DNA from: Flectonema sp. DT1601
Taxonomy: Eukaryota > Euglenozoa > Diplonemea > Diplonemida > Diplonemidae
Assembly: GCA_964019425.1 (NCBI GenBank)
Contig: OZ025816.1
Span: 310,001-374,000, forward strand
DNA length: 64,000 nt
Direction of reading: 5' to 3'
This document shows positions 10,030 to 21,560 of this stretch, one piece after another. The number at the start of each line of letters is the position of its first letter. Within the stretch, counting starts at the first letter, position 1. The notes below the pieces were generated by a model, which was given only the letters and a program-made list of their open reading frames with translations, was not told the origin of the DNA and made no database searches. A program made the translations under genes and the position numbers.

Positions 10030-10374
10030 CTAAAAAGATTTTTTCGGTTTAGTCTTTTTTATCATGAAATAATAAATAGCTAATCCTAACGGAATTAAAA
10101 TAATTATCCATTGAAGCAACACCTCTGTGAAGACGTCATCCATCACAGGTTTAGTTTCCCATTGGTGTTGTTGTTGGTGAATTTGATGTTTTTGAAGACG
10201 CTCTCTCCTTAGCTGTTGTTGAGTTTGTTGTCTTAATTTGTCCTGTTCAGACATTCTCTCCAATAAGTCTTTTTCTGCTTGAGCCTGAATGCCTGCTGCA
10301 ATATCAACAGCAGAGTTACCAGTCTGAATGAAGTCACCATCGTTGTCATCGTTATCGTTTACTGACTTTGTCAT
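10030..10374 (-). CDS. Small tail-anchored coiled-coil protein
   Basis: The product is 114 residues. An acidic Asn/Asp-rich N terminus (about 1-20) leads into a Gln/Glu/Arg-rich helix (30-75), then one hydrophobic segment (about 84-105, LLQWIIILIPLGLAIYYFMI) and a basic tail (KKTKPKKSF). This is the layout of a C-tail-anchored protein of the ER or mitochondrial outer membrane; the strongly basic tail favours mitochondria or peroxisomes. I do not recognise the family. Composition is more gene-like than the flanking homopolymer spacers, and it keeps the common strand. Confidence 0.55.
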   Translation of the reverse strand: MTKSVNDNDDNDGDFIQTGNSAVDIAAGIQAQAEKDLLERMSEQDKLRQQTQQQLRRERLQKHQIHQQQHQWETKPVMDDVFTEVLLQWIIILIPLGLAIYYFMIKKTKPKKSF

Positions 10375-10631
10375 TTTATGTTTTATTTATTTATTTTTAT
10401 TAATAATAAGTTTTCTTTTTTTTTTTTTTTTTTTGCTTTTGAAATAAAAATGTAAAACAAGGGGGTGGGATAAATATTTTCCGAAAAAAACTCTCCCTGA
10501 CAGCAATATGCGTACGGTTCATGAATTTACCAATTTTTTGGCAAAGTAACGTGTAACAAAAAAAAAAACAAGAGGGAAAAAAAAAAAAAAAAAAAAAAAC
10601 CGACAAAACAAGGTGTACTCAACCCACACCA

Positions 10632-10666
<35 letters not shown>

Positions 10667-10699
10667 CCTCTTCAAACTGCACAACCAAAAACAATGTAC
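10375..10699. other. Homopolymer-rich spacer
   Basis: Contains a run of about 40 T (about 10625-10666) and several A or T runs of 15-20. Nothing gene-like is seen. Confidence 0.7.
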
Positions 10700-12241
10700 T
10701 TAACTAAAATAGTAATAATAGTCTTCTTCTTCTTCCACAGGTGGAGGACCACTTGTATCTTCAACGTAGTTATGTTGAACAAGACCTAAGACAGTGTCTG
10801 AGATTATATCAGTCAAAGGAGTCAAGGTAAGTCCCAACTCTTTCCTAACAAAGTCATTCGAATAGAAACACAGGTGATTATAAAACGGTAAAAACTTCTT
10901 TGGAATCGGCTGAGATAAATAATAACCAGGAGATGACTCACCCTTCACACGTTTGAGACAGGACTGAAACTGTGGTAGTTGCAAACCCATGAAGTTTGCT
11001 TGCATTGTTATTCCCCACATGGTTCCGCTTACAACATTTTTGCAAAATCGTCTGACGTCAGCTTTCACGAGATTCATGAATTCAGGTAGTAAAACAGACT
11101 GGTTTGAAACAACGTACCTCCGAGCATCCGATACCTTGTGTAATATACACAGCATCAGAGACTTACAAACATCCCTAATATCAACAACATTAATACCTAT
11201 ATTAGGAACTCTATACAATCCATTCAACACTCCCGCAACAACAACACTAGCAGGTGATAACTTCATACCTGGGCAATGAGGTGGTCCAACAACGTCAGTT
11301 ACAATAACACTCGTTAAACCGAAATGTGGTCGAGTACCTGTGTATAAAGGTCTGACTGGTTCTCTAGGTTTAAGAGAAGGATTTAATAAAGGTGCGGCAT
11401 TTACTTTATTTGGGATGTCGAGACTCGAAGATGCGTCTGCAACAACAGCCAACGTAACAGAGAATGGCTCACCAGATTGAACGGCAGCGGCCAGTTCATC
11501 GAATGATGAAATTTTGTATCCGTTGACCTCAACAACAGTCTTACCTATGTGAGAGTGAAATCCTAATGAAGATGCTATCTCTCCGTCAGCGACATGTGTA
11601 AGGCGAAGATCTGCAAAAGTTGCACCCAACGGTCTTCCCTGTAAAGGTGGAATCTCAACTACAGTCTCTTCGACGCTATAGTCAGCCACAACAGTACTAG
11701 GCTGTGATATGTCTTCGAGGCTCTGCCAGTATACCCAGGCAAATTGTTCCGCAGCTGCACTGAAATTATTTGATATATCTTCAGTAAAGTTTTCCTCTGT
11801 CCAAACATGATCTGATAAGTCCTTTGGATTGTTATATAAACAACAATCAGAACAACAGAGTATGAATCTCTTTATAGTAGGAGTAGTGTGAGCTACGTCA
11901 ATTAACTTTTTCATTAAACAAGTTGATTCTTGAACAGTCTTTGGATTGCCGTAGTCAGCTGTGTGGATAATGTAACCACAATCTTCCATGACAGAATTTA
12001 GCAGTAGTACGTCTTCGTTTACCAGATCAGTGTGAACTGTTTCCAACCTGCCTTCAAATTTTAACTTTAATTCTTCCATTGCTGCTGTTGTTGTTGTGTA
12101 GTCAGAGCAGACTTTACGATCGACAACTGCTCGAATCGTAAAACCTTCTTCCAGTAAGTACCTCGCTGTCCAACTCATCACAAAATTCTCAACATTAGTA
12201 ATCAACACCCTGACAGTGTCACTTACGTTTATGGTTCGCAT
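10700..12241 (-). CDS. Atypical SDR (dihydroflavonol-reductase-like) with an inserted PDZ domain, probably a pseudoenzyme
   Basis: The product is 513 residues. Residues 8-180 and about 290-490 follow the extended SDR/NAD-epimerase fold: RVLITNVENFVMSWTARYL at the nucleotide-binding position, IIHTADYGNP, KRFILCCSDCCLY, and later RVPNIGINVVDIRDVCKSL. Between them (about 193-268) sits a PDZ domain: RPLGATFADLRLTHVADG, then IGKTVVEVNGYKISSFDEL. Key SDR features are absent: TGxxGxxG reads TNVENFV, and the YxxxK active site appears as NNFSAAAEQ, with neither Tyr nor Lys. I infer loss of NAD(P)-dependent catalysis and a scaffold or binding role. The acceptor AAATTCAG is 8 bases before the ATG. The C terminus ends in Glu then Tyr runs. 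The SDR fold is fairly sure and the PDZ sure enough; loss of activity is inferred. Confidence 0.68.
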   Translation of the reverse strand: MRTINVSDTVRVLITNVENFVMSWTARYLLEEGFTIRAVVDRKVCSDYTTTTAAMEELKLKFEGRLETVHTDLVNEDVLLLNSVMEDCGYIIHTADYGNPKTVQESTCLMKKLIDVAHTTPTIKRFILCCSDCCLYNNPKDLSDHVWTEENFTEDISNNFSAAAEQFAWVYWQSLEDISQPSTVVADYSVEETVVEIPPLQGRPLGATFADLRLTHVADGEIASSLGFHSHIGKTVVEVNGYKISSFDELAAAVQSGEPFSVTLAVVADASSSLDIPNKVNAAPLLNPSLKPREPVRPLYTGTRPHFGLTSVIVTDVVGPPHCPGMKLSPASVVVAGVLNGLYRVPNIGINVVDIRDVCKSLMLCILHKVSDARRYVVSNQSVLLPEFMNLVKADVRRFCKNVVSGTMWGITMQANFMGLQLPQFQSCLKRVKGESSPGYYLSQPIPKKFLPFYNHLCFYSNDFVRKELGLTLTPLTDIISDTVLGLVQHNYVEDTSGPPPVEEEEDYYYYFS

Positions 12242-14371
12242 AGCTACACCTGAATTTAAAAAAAAAAAATTCTTTTAAATTATTGTTGTCAATTACTGTT
12301 TACTACTCCCCTTCACATGTTATATAAATCATCTGTAACAATAAGGTACTGCTATCCTACTGATGTCGATCTCAGCTTGACTGTTTCACGTTAACTGTTT
12401 AGAGAGGGTATCCAAATACAGAAGTTTTCCAAAATAGGAGTGTATCAGGGGAGTGTTGGTTTGAACATGTAGAAACAGTAACAAACGCGTATCAGGAGGC
12501 GAGGGATGTTAAATTCTGGGGGAACATTTTTTTTTTTTTTTTTTCAAGGGTTGGTCAACAAAAAAAAAAAAAGACCCCCAACGCAGTGTGAGTGTAACAA
12601 TATACCAACGAATAAAAATATCCTAAGACACGATTCAAAAAAAAAGAAATTGTAATTGCTGCTAAAAAATTATTAAAAACAAGATTACAACTAACTGAAC
12701 AACGACGTAAAGTCGAGTGACATCATATTTCTCTTTAGAAATACAACAAAAAAAGAATGTGAAAGAAATACAAACACAAAAAAACGTGGGTTGGCAAAAG
12801 TAACTGCAGATGGAGAACACTGCTCACCCAATATTATAAAATAAGCGTGACATCATCCTCGTAGGGTAGTTGCGATAATATTTCCGAATAACATACGACT
12901 ACATATCGGGGGTGATAATTATGGGATAAAAGAATCCTTTTTTAAAGAAACTTTTTTCAGTTGAGGAAAAAAAAACTAACAAGAGGAGAGCTGAAACTGT
13001 AGAGAGGAAAAAAAAAAAAGATAACGACTGATTATATCACCAATCGAATGAGAAAGAGAAACATCAATCGATTTGTAAAAAAGAGAATGATGAAAAGAGA
13101 CTAAGAAAACGGTAATATTAGAGAAGGAGGGGGAAAAAAAAAAAAAACATGCTCAACTTTTGATTTTGCCTGTAAAAGCACATTAAAGCACTCACTACGA
13201 CAATAATAAAGTAATAAATAAATAATTAAGTAGACGTCCCAAAACTATGTGGGGGAAAAGGGGGAGTAATTCGATACCGCATTCTTAAGCCCAATAGACT
13301 AGTTAAATGAGGGAGGAGGAGCCAACCTTTGTAGCATTATCTATCTATAGTTTCTTTGCATAGATACGGAGGGCTCAGCTAAGAGTATGTATTTAGTTTT
13401 ATAAAAAAACACAAAACAAATGATGGAGGTCAATCTTGGATAAGCTCACGCAAACAAACAAACGTCAACAAGAATAGCTCTTCCCGTTGCAAACAAAAAA
13501 AAAAAGAGAGAGAAAAAAAAAAAAAAAAAAAAGCGGAAAATCTTTATCGCTAGGGGGGCCTATTATTCTTGGACAAAAATTCCTGACTAATCTCGCCAAT
13601 GGATATAAAGAAACATCAAGAAAGATCTAAAGAACCATCCAGATACAAGCCTCGGGTAGTAATCCTGCCACACTGGGAAATAGATAACATGAAACAATAA
13701 ATAAACGGCTTTTAATCTGAATAGTTTCTCCGACTTCGTTGGTGCAAAAAAAGAACATCAAATGCGGTCTGCCAGTGCAACACAATTCAAATGGTGATTT
13801 CTTTTGATTAGACTTTGGCAGTTATGATAAATATTTCTTTGTCCTGAATAAAAGGGGAGTAACGGGCCCCCCTATTATTATGGAGGGTGGGTAAATTAAT
13901 ACTGTATTATCAAGCTTAGAGGAACAAGTCTTGAAAACTTAACTATAGCCAACGAACACCAGGGAGGGGAGCGGCCTTTTGTCACTACCCACATCTTCGG
14001 TCAACAGCAGGTAAGTGGCAAAGCCATTCCCCCACTCCCCCCAGTTGTCACAAATGTAAATCAATATGCCCTACATGGCTAGATACCGCGATTAAACTCC
14101 GGATTGGAAATAAAAGAGGGAAAAGAAAGATTATCTTCAGTCATGCCACTCCGAAAATTAAAAAGGGCAGAACTTCCTCATAATTCATACACGGGAGTCG
14201 GAGGAAAAGATATTTTGGGTAAGGTACATCAAAAAAAGGGTACCCAAACAAATATAGATATTCAATCCAATTGACTTTTGTTTGCTTTCAAAGTCTCGTC
14301 AATTGTCAGGCAAAACATTGCTAACCAAGGCTCGCACCAATCAGGTCTCAAGAATTGTGTGAAGAATCACC
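12242..14371. other. Long gene-free spacer
   Basis: About 2.1 kb with no frame of gene-like composition. It contains scattered A runs, GGGGG-rich patches near 13250, 13550 and 13870 that are loosely similar to one another, and SINE-like copy 2 (13672-13752). A non-coding RNA cannot be ruled out, but no recognisable RNA fold was found. Confidence 0.5.
13672..13752 (+). repeat. SINE-like element copy 2
   Basis: Shares with the other three copies TGGGAAA near the start, ATAAACGGCT, TTTAATCTGAATAGTTTCTC, a short hairpin CCGACTTCGTTGG and the end TGC followed by an A tail, here short. One hairpin position differs from the best copy but keeps pairing (G-T), so the stem may be selected. Confidence 0.6.
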
Positions 14372-17087
14372 TCACGTGGTATACTTTCTGTCGAGAAGGG
14401 GGTTGGTTTGCATATTTCGATCACCATTATTAGCAAGTTTCTGAAATATTCTTTTTAGCACAGCGAATGAAACTTGATCAAACGAAAGCATTTCCCAGAG
14501 CTCAATCAGACACGACTTAGAACCGACACAACAGTCTTTGAATGCCTCTGCGAACTCATGAACATCAAGAAACCCATCTCTGTTTAAATCCATGTGAATA
14601 ACAATATGATACGACGCTGCTTCTCCTAACCCTGGTAAGAATTTACGCAGGGAATCACACATTTCAAAATATGAAAACGCTCCTTCTTTGCTTTCCTGTA
14701 GTAGAGAATCTACAAAAGCCTGCATCTTACCAGCGATGTAGGGAAGCATTTTTGTTACCCATGCTCTACTCCATCTCGCTTGTAAAATGTTTTGGTATCT
14801 TTCTATGAATGGAACGTATGCAATCATGCCGTCTCTTTCCATTGGTACTAAATCTTGTCTGATGCAAGCCCAAGGAACGTGTGGATTAACTATGGTTTGC
14901 ATTCCAGCAACCCAATCAAGGACGTGACATTTCCCGACTTTTTCGTGATCGAATTCCTGAAATTGATGAAGAAGTTCACTTCTTTTACAGAAGATGGCCA
15001 TCTGTTGATATGTTGTTTTGTTGTTATTATTTTCTAACATGGTTTTAAAAAAAAAAAAGCACAAACACGGATGCGTCTCATAACGTCTTCCTCAGCGCAT
15101 CTGACCCAGTAATCATCTGGTAAGGAATGCCCTTCAACATGACGACGGAGTTCTGTTACATCTTTCGCTATTCGATATTGACGATATTCAATTTCAAGAC
15201 CTGAATGAATGACTAGATAACAACCTTCATTATCATCCGTACCGCAATAATTCGATGCAGAGAATACAGTAACAGTTTGACGATCATGGTGTTCCGCATA
15301 TCCTGGTTGGTATGCCTGTGATTATTATTATTATTATATTTTTTTTTCCCCCTTGAAAGACAAAGTGACTACAATCCTTAATAAAAACACACCTCATGGC
15401 TTCTAATTAGTTTCTTAAATCCATTTAATTGTAAGAAAGAACTGACAAGTTTAGACCCGAAATGGATTCCTGCTCCTCTCTTCGATTCTTCCCATGTCGG
15501 GATGTCACGTGGATCTGACCAGACGGCGCCTTCAAAAATACGGACAAAACGAGCACCCTTTCCGGTGCGGCTGTCGTCTTTTTGAGGAATTTGTCTCATT
15601 CTGTCAATGTTTTGAAAGTCTTCCACGAGAACTCCCTCTTCAGCAGATAACCCTCCATGAACTACAAAGTAAGTATCATCAATAACATGTGCTATTGGTA
15701 AAGTACAAAAAGACCTAGAAATCAATCTAAACATTTCTAAATCGTACTTACAAGCAACCTCTTCATCAAATCCATACTTCTCATTGAGTCGTCTGGTTTC
15801 ATGATTTCCTCTGTTTAGGAATATTCTAGTCGGCCATAATAATCTAAGTGCGTATAACAACAACAGACATTCAACACCACCAGGTCCACGATCAACAAAG
15901 TCACCGTTAAATAGATAAGCAATAGTAGGAGATGGATGACCTCCCTGATCAATAATAAGACGAAGGTCATCAAACTGACCATGGATGTCACCGACTATAT
16001 ATAATTGTCCTTGTGGAGGTACTGACACAGGAACACAATTTGGTAGTTCACGTAAATGTCTTATAATAGATCTGACTAGTAATGCAGCTGTTTGTCTTGA
16101 TGGTAGCTGACGTCCTTTTAGTAGGTCTGACACTATTGTTTGAAGTTCATCTTTTGTGAGAGCTTTAAGATCTCGATTGTTGTTGTTTGTTGGAGCTGAT
16201 TGTTTTTCTTTGTACTCATCAGCATCTTCATCTGAAGACACTTCTGAAGGAGCAACAGTATTTAAGTCACTCTCATCCTGATAGTCTAACGCTCTTAATG
16301 TTGTTTGCCATACTTGGCATCGCATAATTCGTATTGCTTTATTCCTTCTGTACATTCGTTGAATCATTTTCGCTGCTGCTTCTTCGTTTAGGTTACTTCG
16401 TTCCGGTGCGTTGAACGACTTTTCCATTATTGGAGTTATTTTATATAGGGTTGCTTTTTTTTTTGATAATTTAGAATAAGACATCACCGGAGTATCCAGT
16501 GATGACGCATGCACACCCCAGGAATCTTCAACAGAGAGTCCTTGGATAAATTCATTCCATGAAATAGAACCATCGCCATCAACATCTAACAAGTTCCAAA
16601 GGAGTTCTCCTTCTTCTTCGTCGACGTGTAGTTTGCTTCCTTGGAGATATTTTAGACCTTCGATGAATTCTTGTTTTGAAAGTCTGCCTCCACCGTCAGT
16701 ATCCATAGCAATGAAGACTTGTCGAAGCATTACTCTTGACCTCGTTATGGTTTCTATAATGTCACTTACTATTAATGATTGGCGCCACTCTCGACCTAAA
16801 TCCTCAACCTTTTGCTCGATATCATCCCAGACTAGGTAGCCTTTTTTTTCAGTGTCAAATTCTTGGGCAGTGTACAGCCAAGCATCCAGTTGATCTTTTT
16901 GTGTTGTGTTCGGTGTAAGCACATCTCCTAAAGTGTACTGTTTCATTACTAAATGGGCAAAGTCGCTGTACAGCATTCCATTTGCAGGTGCGTCCTCAAT
17001 GACTTCGCAGTTTTCCCAACTGTGCTTCTTATCTCCATCTTCTTTTTGTGATTTCGAATCAGCACCACCCACGCAACACTGCCCCAT
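14372..17087 (-). CDS. PPEF: PPEF-type EF-hand protein phosphatase, three exons
   Basis: Exons are 17087-15393, 15315-15067 and 15001-14372; together they give 857 codons in frame. Introns are 77 and 65 bp (GTGTGT...AATCACAG; GTTTGT...ATCAACAG). The ATG at 17087 gives MGQCC, a classic N-myristoylation and palmitoylation start, as in mammalian PPEF (MGCSS). EF-hand loops follow at about 129-140 (DTDGGGRLSKQE) and 168-179 (DVDGDGSISWNE), an IQ-like helix near 230-250, then the PPP phosphatase core: GDIHGQ, GDFVDRG, RGNHE, and RSHEAYQPGY and FSASNYCG across the first splice. The C-terminal exon holds further EF-hands (DLNRDGFLDVHE), matching PPEF architecture. The likely role is a calcium-regulated Ser/Thr phosphatase at a membrane, possibly flagellar. 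Reading the last exon as its own gene is wrong: it lacks its own start and completes the family's C-terminal domain. Confidence 0.9.
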
Positions 17088-18090
17088 CAAAACAAGCTGC
17101 CGTCCACTATATTGTTCCGACGGATTCGACTACTGTTTTTATTTTGGGGAGATGAAAAAAAAATAAAAATAAAAAACAAAAACATTCCAAGCCAATTCAC
17201 TTATTAACGAGAGTAAAAAGTTGTGTATAAGTTCCAACCATCAGATACCACTAAGTAACTGATATTTAATAAATTCAGCGGGTTGCATACCGAGGTAAAG
17301 CAACACAGAACTCACTCTTGCGCTTACCTCAAATAAAAAGCTCAATTAAGTTGAACAATCCAAAAGAATAACGTCAGCGCTAAGAGTGAAACGGCGGAGG
17401 TGATCGTCAATTTAATTTAAAAAGACGTCACTGTAGTAAGAATCGTAACCAAGACCAGAAGCAGACAAAGTTACGAAGGGGAAACAAACAAACACAATCT
17501 TCATTCAGCTGGAGACAACCGTTTTAGCGGCACAGGTCCTCAGCAGCTACAAAGATGGTATAAAAGAACAAGAGAGAAAAAGAGAGAAAGAGAGAGAGAG
17601 AGAGAGGAGATTTATTTTGTTCACACAAAGACAGAATATTCATTTCTCTATAAGAAAAAAAAAAAATCCTTTCGTTTTTTAACCACTTAAAAAAAAAAAC
17701 TTTTCAATTACACGATTGCAGAAGATAACCAAAATCAGGTTTAATTTTCTTCAAGTTCGAATCCGTGCAATGATTCACCTAAAGGACTAATGCTCGACAA
17801 ACTCACTGATTCACAACTATAGATCAGTAGCGTTCGTTAGTACATGTTATAGTTCAGAACCTCCTTTTCAATTCAACAAGAAAAGGAAGAAAAAATCGCA
17901 AGTCCCTTGTAAAGATTTGAATAAGAAAATATAAAAAAAAAAAAAATAAAAAAAACCTTTTCATACAAGGATCAGAAGGGGATTCATCAGTTGACCAATC
18001 AGCTGACTTTGAGGGGAGGGTTCGGAACAAAGAGAGGAAGAAGGTATACGTTCCATAAATAAGTTCTTTTTTGTTAATCATGAACAGCAA
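17088..18090. other. Spacer with GA microsatellite
   Basis: About 1 kb. It holds a GA-rich microsatellite (about 17567-17610) and several A runs. An AGTTCGAATCC at about 17754 mimics a tRNA T-arm, but no acceptor, D-arm or anticodon partner is visible. No gene is supported. Confidence 0.55.
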
Positions 18091-21000
18091 TTAGTTTTGA
18101 AATAAATTAGTCATTTTATTACGACAGTCATTCGAAGAGCAGAATTGATGCAATTTCGCTATGCAAACTTGATTTGAATGTCTTATGGCAGGTCTTCCTA
18201 AGAAGTCTTGAGCAATTTCCCAAGCAGATTCTTGCATTGCTCGTGCTACACTGGCTGTTGGTAATCCACTGTGTGGATTTCCCCACTCATTTAGTATAAC
18301 GTGTGGTGCTCCTACAGGTGATGCTTGGTAGAGAAAGGCAAACTGAAGACACGCAATGAAATAATTACCTTGCGCATTCATGTGAATATTATCTTGAAAT
18401 ATTTCTGATGGTGATGACATTTCAGGTACAAGACCATTTTGAATTCTTTCAATAAAAAATGAAAGACCCTGTGCTCCAGGAAGAAACCTCATCGGGTTGC
18501 TTTCAGAAACACGTTGATTAACATACGAGGTGATGCATTCCCATTTATCAATATCAGAGGCTATGTCTGATTTAAATTGATCGTAATTGTTATTAACAAC
18601 AGATGGCCAAACCTCAAACAAATACGCTCTGTTTCTATCCATTCCTAGATCTGAAGGCGACTGTTGAATAAGCCTGTAGTAGTCAAGAGCATGAATCATA
18701 CTGTCTGAATGCTCGATGTGATTGAATACTGGAACTGCTTCAGTAAACACTAAACTATCAAACTTATCACCTCCAAGTGACTGAGCATTTGGAATCTCAC
18801 TTAGCATGTTGAATGAGAGAGGTCTTCCTAGTCGTTCTTGTCCTTCAGATGGATGACTTAGTCTCCATTTCATATTTGATCCGATTATCATGTGTTCATT
18901 AAACTGATAGTCACGATTGAGGTTTAGTGATATCGCTTCCAAGAACATCGGCATCACCGTATTTATTAAACTGTGACCTGCTAAGAAAACATTTACCTTA
19001 CCAACTGGTGAAGGAGGTGATGTCGGTGATGGAGGAGTTGAACTTGACGATGAAGGCTCAGGTGTCGGTTCAGGCGTAGGCTCAGGAGTTGGTTCCGGAG
19101 TCTCCATCACATCCGCGTCAAAGGCCAGCACAGCGTTATCAACTAACAGAACAATCTCACCAACAGTGTGTGATTCAATTCTCCACAACACGAAGTCAAA
19201 TGGATGATTACCAACCAATGACTGAGAGAAAGATCTATCGTATTGCACTCCTAATAATATCGGATCCCAATTACAACCTTCATCATGATGAGTACCATCA
19301 GAATAGAAAACAGTACCACAGAACACAAGGCGATGGTTTGTATTCGTTGATGATAACAACTTGAAGGAAACACTTCCATCCATTAAACTAGCGGTTGTGA
19401 ACGTCAGTTGATTACTTCTCTTCATCCAATAGAGAGAGTTGCCTTGCTGTAAAGTAACTCGAAGGGATGTCATTCCCTGGAGTGGGTCTGTTGTTGTTCT
19501 CTCCATACTTGAAGAGTCACCAACACGAAATATTGGATCAACACCTGACTCAAACACTCCATCTTGAATTAGATTGTTGATAGTTGCTGGCTCAGGTGTT
19601 GGTTCTGGAGTTGGCTCAGGAGTAGGCTCAGGTGTTGGTTCTGGAGTTGGCTCAGGTGTTGGTTCTGGAGTTGGCTCAGGTGTTGGTTCTGGAGTTGGCT
19701 CAGGTGTTGGTTCTGGAGTTGGCTCAGGTGTTGGTTCTGGAGTTGGCTCAGGTGTTGGTTCTGGAGTTGGCTCAGGTGTTGGTTCTGGAGTTGGCTCAGG
19801 TGTTGGTTCTGGAGTTGGCTCAGGCGTAGGCTCAGGAGTAGGCTCAGGTGTTGGTTCTGGAGTTGGCTCAGGTGTTGGTTCTGGAGTTGGCTCAGGCGTA
19901 GGCTCAGGAGTAGGCTCAGGTGTTGGTTCTGGAGTTGGCTCAGGTGTTGGTTCTGGAGTTGGCTCAGGCGTAGGCTCAGGAGTAGGCTCAGGAGTAGGCT
20001 CAGGTGTTGGTTCTGGAGTTGGCTCAGGTGTTGGTTCTGGAGTTGGCTCAGGTGTTGGTTCTGGAGTTGGCTCAGGCGTAGGCTCAGGAGTAGGCTCAGG
20101 TGTTGGTTCTGGAGTTGGCTCAGGTGTTGGTTCTGGAGTTGGCTCAGGCGTAGGCTCAGGAGTAGGCTCAGGTGTTGGTTCTGGAGTTGGCTCAGGTGTT
20201 GGTTCCGGAGTTGGCTCAGGTGTTGGTTCCGGAGTAGGCTCAGGAGTAGGCTCAGGAGTAGGCTCAGGTGTTGGCTCAGGAGTAGGCTCAGGTGTTGGTT
20301 CCGGAGTTGGCTCAGGAGTAGGCTCAGGTGCTGGTTCCGGAGTTGGCTCAGGAGTTGCCTCAGGGGTCGGCTCAGGCGTAGGCTCAGGTGTCGGTTCCGG
20401 AGTTGGCTCAGGAGTTGGTTCCGGAGTCTCCATCACATCCGCGTCAAAGGCCAGCACAGCGTTATCAACTAACAGAACAATCTCACCAACAGTGTGTGAT
20501 TCAATTCTCCACAACACGAAGTCAATCGGATGATTACCAACCAATGACTGAGAGAAAGATCTATCGTATTGCACTCCTAATAATATCGGATCCCAATTAC
20601 AACCTTCATCATGATGAGTACCATCAGAATAGAAAACAGTACCACAGAACACAAGGCGATGGTTTGTATTCGTTGATGATAACAATTTGAAGGAAACACT
20701 TCCATCCATTAAACTAGCGGTTGTGAACGTCAGTTGATTACTTCTCTTCATCCAATAGAGAGAGTTGCCTTGCTGTAAAGTAACTCGAAGGGATGTCATT
20801 CCCTGGAGTGGGTCTGTTGTTGTTCTCTCCATACTTGAAGAGTCACCAACACGAAATATTGGATCAACACCTGACTCAAACACTCCATCTTGAATTAGAT
20901 TGTTGATAGTTGCTGGCTCAGGTGTTGGTTCTGGAGTTGGCTCAGGAGTAGGCTCAGGTGTTGGTTCTGGAGTTGGCTCAGGTGTTGGTTCTGGAGTTGG

Positions 21001-21369
21001 CTCAAGGGTTGGCTCAGGTGTTGGTTCCGGAGTTGGCTCAGGAGTAGGTTCAGGTGTTGGTTCTGGAGTTGGCTCAGGAGTTGGTTCCGGAGTTGGCTCA
21101 GGAGTAGGCTCAAGGGTTGGCTCAGGTGTTGGACATGGATCAGAGTTACTGCACGTGAACATCGTACACGACAGCACACCAGTTCTACACAAACACATGT
21201 TGCAATGATCCGTACTCTGTCCCCATCCAAACCACTCTGTTGGTACCTCAGCACCACATTGTAAGTCACAATTATTAGAGTGCGGAGGAACCGAAGTCGG
21301 AATTGACATTTGAGAATCAGCCAACTGCAGCAACCCAACCACTAGCAGCGTTCGCATAGAAAGACTCAT
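18091..21369 (-). CDS. Secreted PT-repeat protein with twin modules and C-terminal SGNH (GHSL) hydrolase
   Basis: I start at the ATG at 21369 (1,092 residues), which gives a signal peptide ([19 protein letters not shown]). An acceptor (TTTTCACAG) is 28 bases upstream; a GTAAGT farther up could make this a 5'UTR cis intron. Order: a Cys-rich domain (about 25-85), a short Pro-Thr-Pro-Glu repeat, a 160-residue beta-rich module, about 270 residues of P-T-P-E repeat, a second nearly identical module, a short repeat, a Ser/Pro linker, then about 290 residues of SGNH-hydrolase type. Block I reads [16 protein letters not shown] (GHS replacing GDS) and block V reads DNIHMNAQG with the catalytic Asp and His. 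This suggests a surface or secreted esterase/carbohydrate deacetylase on a stiff stalk, the modules perhaps binding carbohydrate. The substrate is unknown. Confidence 0.7.
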   Translation of the reverse strand: MSLSMRTLLVVGLLQLADSQMSIPTSVPPHSNNCDLQCGAEVPTEWFGWGQSTDHCNMCLCRTGVLSCTMFTCSNSDPCPTPEPTLEPTPEPTPEPTPEPTPEPTPEPTPEPTPEPTPEPTLEPTPEPTPEPTPEPTPEPTPEPTPEPTPEPATINNLIQDGVFESGVDPIFRVGDSSSMERTTTDPLQGMTSLRVTLQQGNSLYWMKRSNQLTFTTASLMDGSVSFKLLSSTNTNHRLVFCGTVFYSDGTHHDEGCNWDPILLGVQYDRSFSQSLVGNHPIDFVLWRIESHTVGEIVLLVDNAVLAFDADVMETPEPTPEPTPEPTPEPTPEPTPEATPEPTPEPAPEPTPEPTPEPTPEPTPEPTPEPTPEPTPEPTPEPTPEPTPEPTPEPTPEPTPEPTPEPTPEPTPEPTPEPTPEPTPEPTPEPTPEPTPEPTPEPTPEPTPEPTPEPTPEPTPEPTPEPTPEPTPEPTPEPTPEPTPEPTPEPTPEPTPEPTPEPTPEPTPEPTPEPTPEPTPEPTPEPTPEPTPEPTPEPTPEPTPEPTPEPTPEPTPEPTPEPTPEPTPEPTPEPTPEPTPEPTPEPTPEPTPEPATINNLIQDGVFESGVDPIFRVGDSSSMERTTTDPLQGMTSLRVTLQQGNSLYWMKRSNQLTFTTASLMDGSVSFKLLSSTNTNHRLVFCGTVFYSDGTHHDEGCNWDPILLGVQYDRSFSQSLVGNHPFDFVLWRIESHTVGEIVLLVDNAVLAFDADVMETPEPTPEPTPEPTPEPSSSSSTPPSPTSPPSPVGKVNVFLAGHSLINTVMPMFLEAISLNLNRDYQFNEHMIIGSNMKWRLSHPSEGQERLGRPLSFNMLSEIPNAQSLGGDKFDSLVFTEAVPVFNHIEHSDSMIHALDYYRLIQQSPSDLGMDRNRAYLFEVWPSVVNNNYDQFKSDIASDIDKWECITSYVNQRVSESNPMRFLPGAQGLSFFIERIQNGLVPEMSSPSEIFQDNIHMNAQGNYFIACLQFAFLYQASPVGAPHVILNEWGNPHSGLPTASVARAMQESAWEIAQDFLGRPAIRHSNQVCIAKLHQFCSSNDCRNKMTNLFQN
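19103..19589 (-). repeat. Intragenic duplicated module, copy B
   Basis: This 0.49-kb coding module is nearly identical to 20427-20913 in the same gene. I count about three or four base differences, one of them changing Ile to Phe in [18 protein letters not shown]. The near-identity over unique sequence points to very recent duplication or ongoing gene conversion. Confidence 0.85.
19590..20434 (-). repeat. Minisatellite encoding Pro-Thr-Pro-Glu repeat
   Basis: A 12-base coding unit, often paired into a 24-base higher-order unit (plus-strand GGTTCTGGAGTTGGCTCAG type), runs for about 840 bases inside the secreted SGNH protein. Subtype runs (GGCGTAGGCTCAGGAGTAGG blocks) recur every 60-100 bases, showing recent expansion by unequal exchange. 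A shorter array lies at 20914-21134. The long plus-strand frame of Gly-Val-Gly-Ser repeats is the antisense shadow of this array. Confidence 0.9.
20427..20913 (-). repeat. Intragenic duplicated module, copy A
   Basis: Partner of the module at 19103-19589. It encodes the same residues, beginning [15 protein letters not shown] and ending [11 protein letters not shown], with the Ile form at the single differing position. Confidence 0.85.
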
Positions 21370-21560
21370 AATTATAAAAGAGAGCAGAGTGCTCAGGCTG
21401 TGAAAATTGAATAAAATAAACAACACACCATTATCGTTATCTCTAAAGAGCGTCCATTGTACATGACTTACAGTTTGGAATAACAAAACAGGTAAAGTGT
21501 AAATAACCAGACAACTTTATTTTCTAAAATACAACTTTCAAAACAAACAACAACTCATTT

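Noticed and set aside
14372-15064. A separate EF-hand gene downstream of the phosphatase
   Set aside because: The frame's apparent start lies in an intron. A phase-0 splice joins it to the phosphatase, giving the standard PPEF C-terminal EF-hand region.
17752-17765. tRNA T-arm-like AGTTCGAATCC
   Set aside because: No matching acceptor stem, D-arm or anticodon arm lies in the flanking 70 bases on either strand.
19574-20533. 319-codon plus-strand frame of Gly-Val-Gly-Ser repeats
   Set aside because: It is the exact antisense of the Pro-Thr-Pro-Glu minisatellite inside a well-supported minus-strand gene, and all other genes are on the minus strand.
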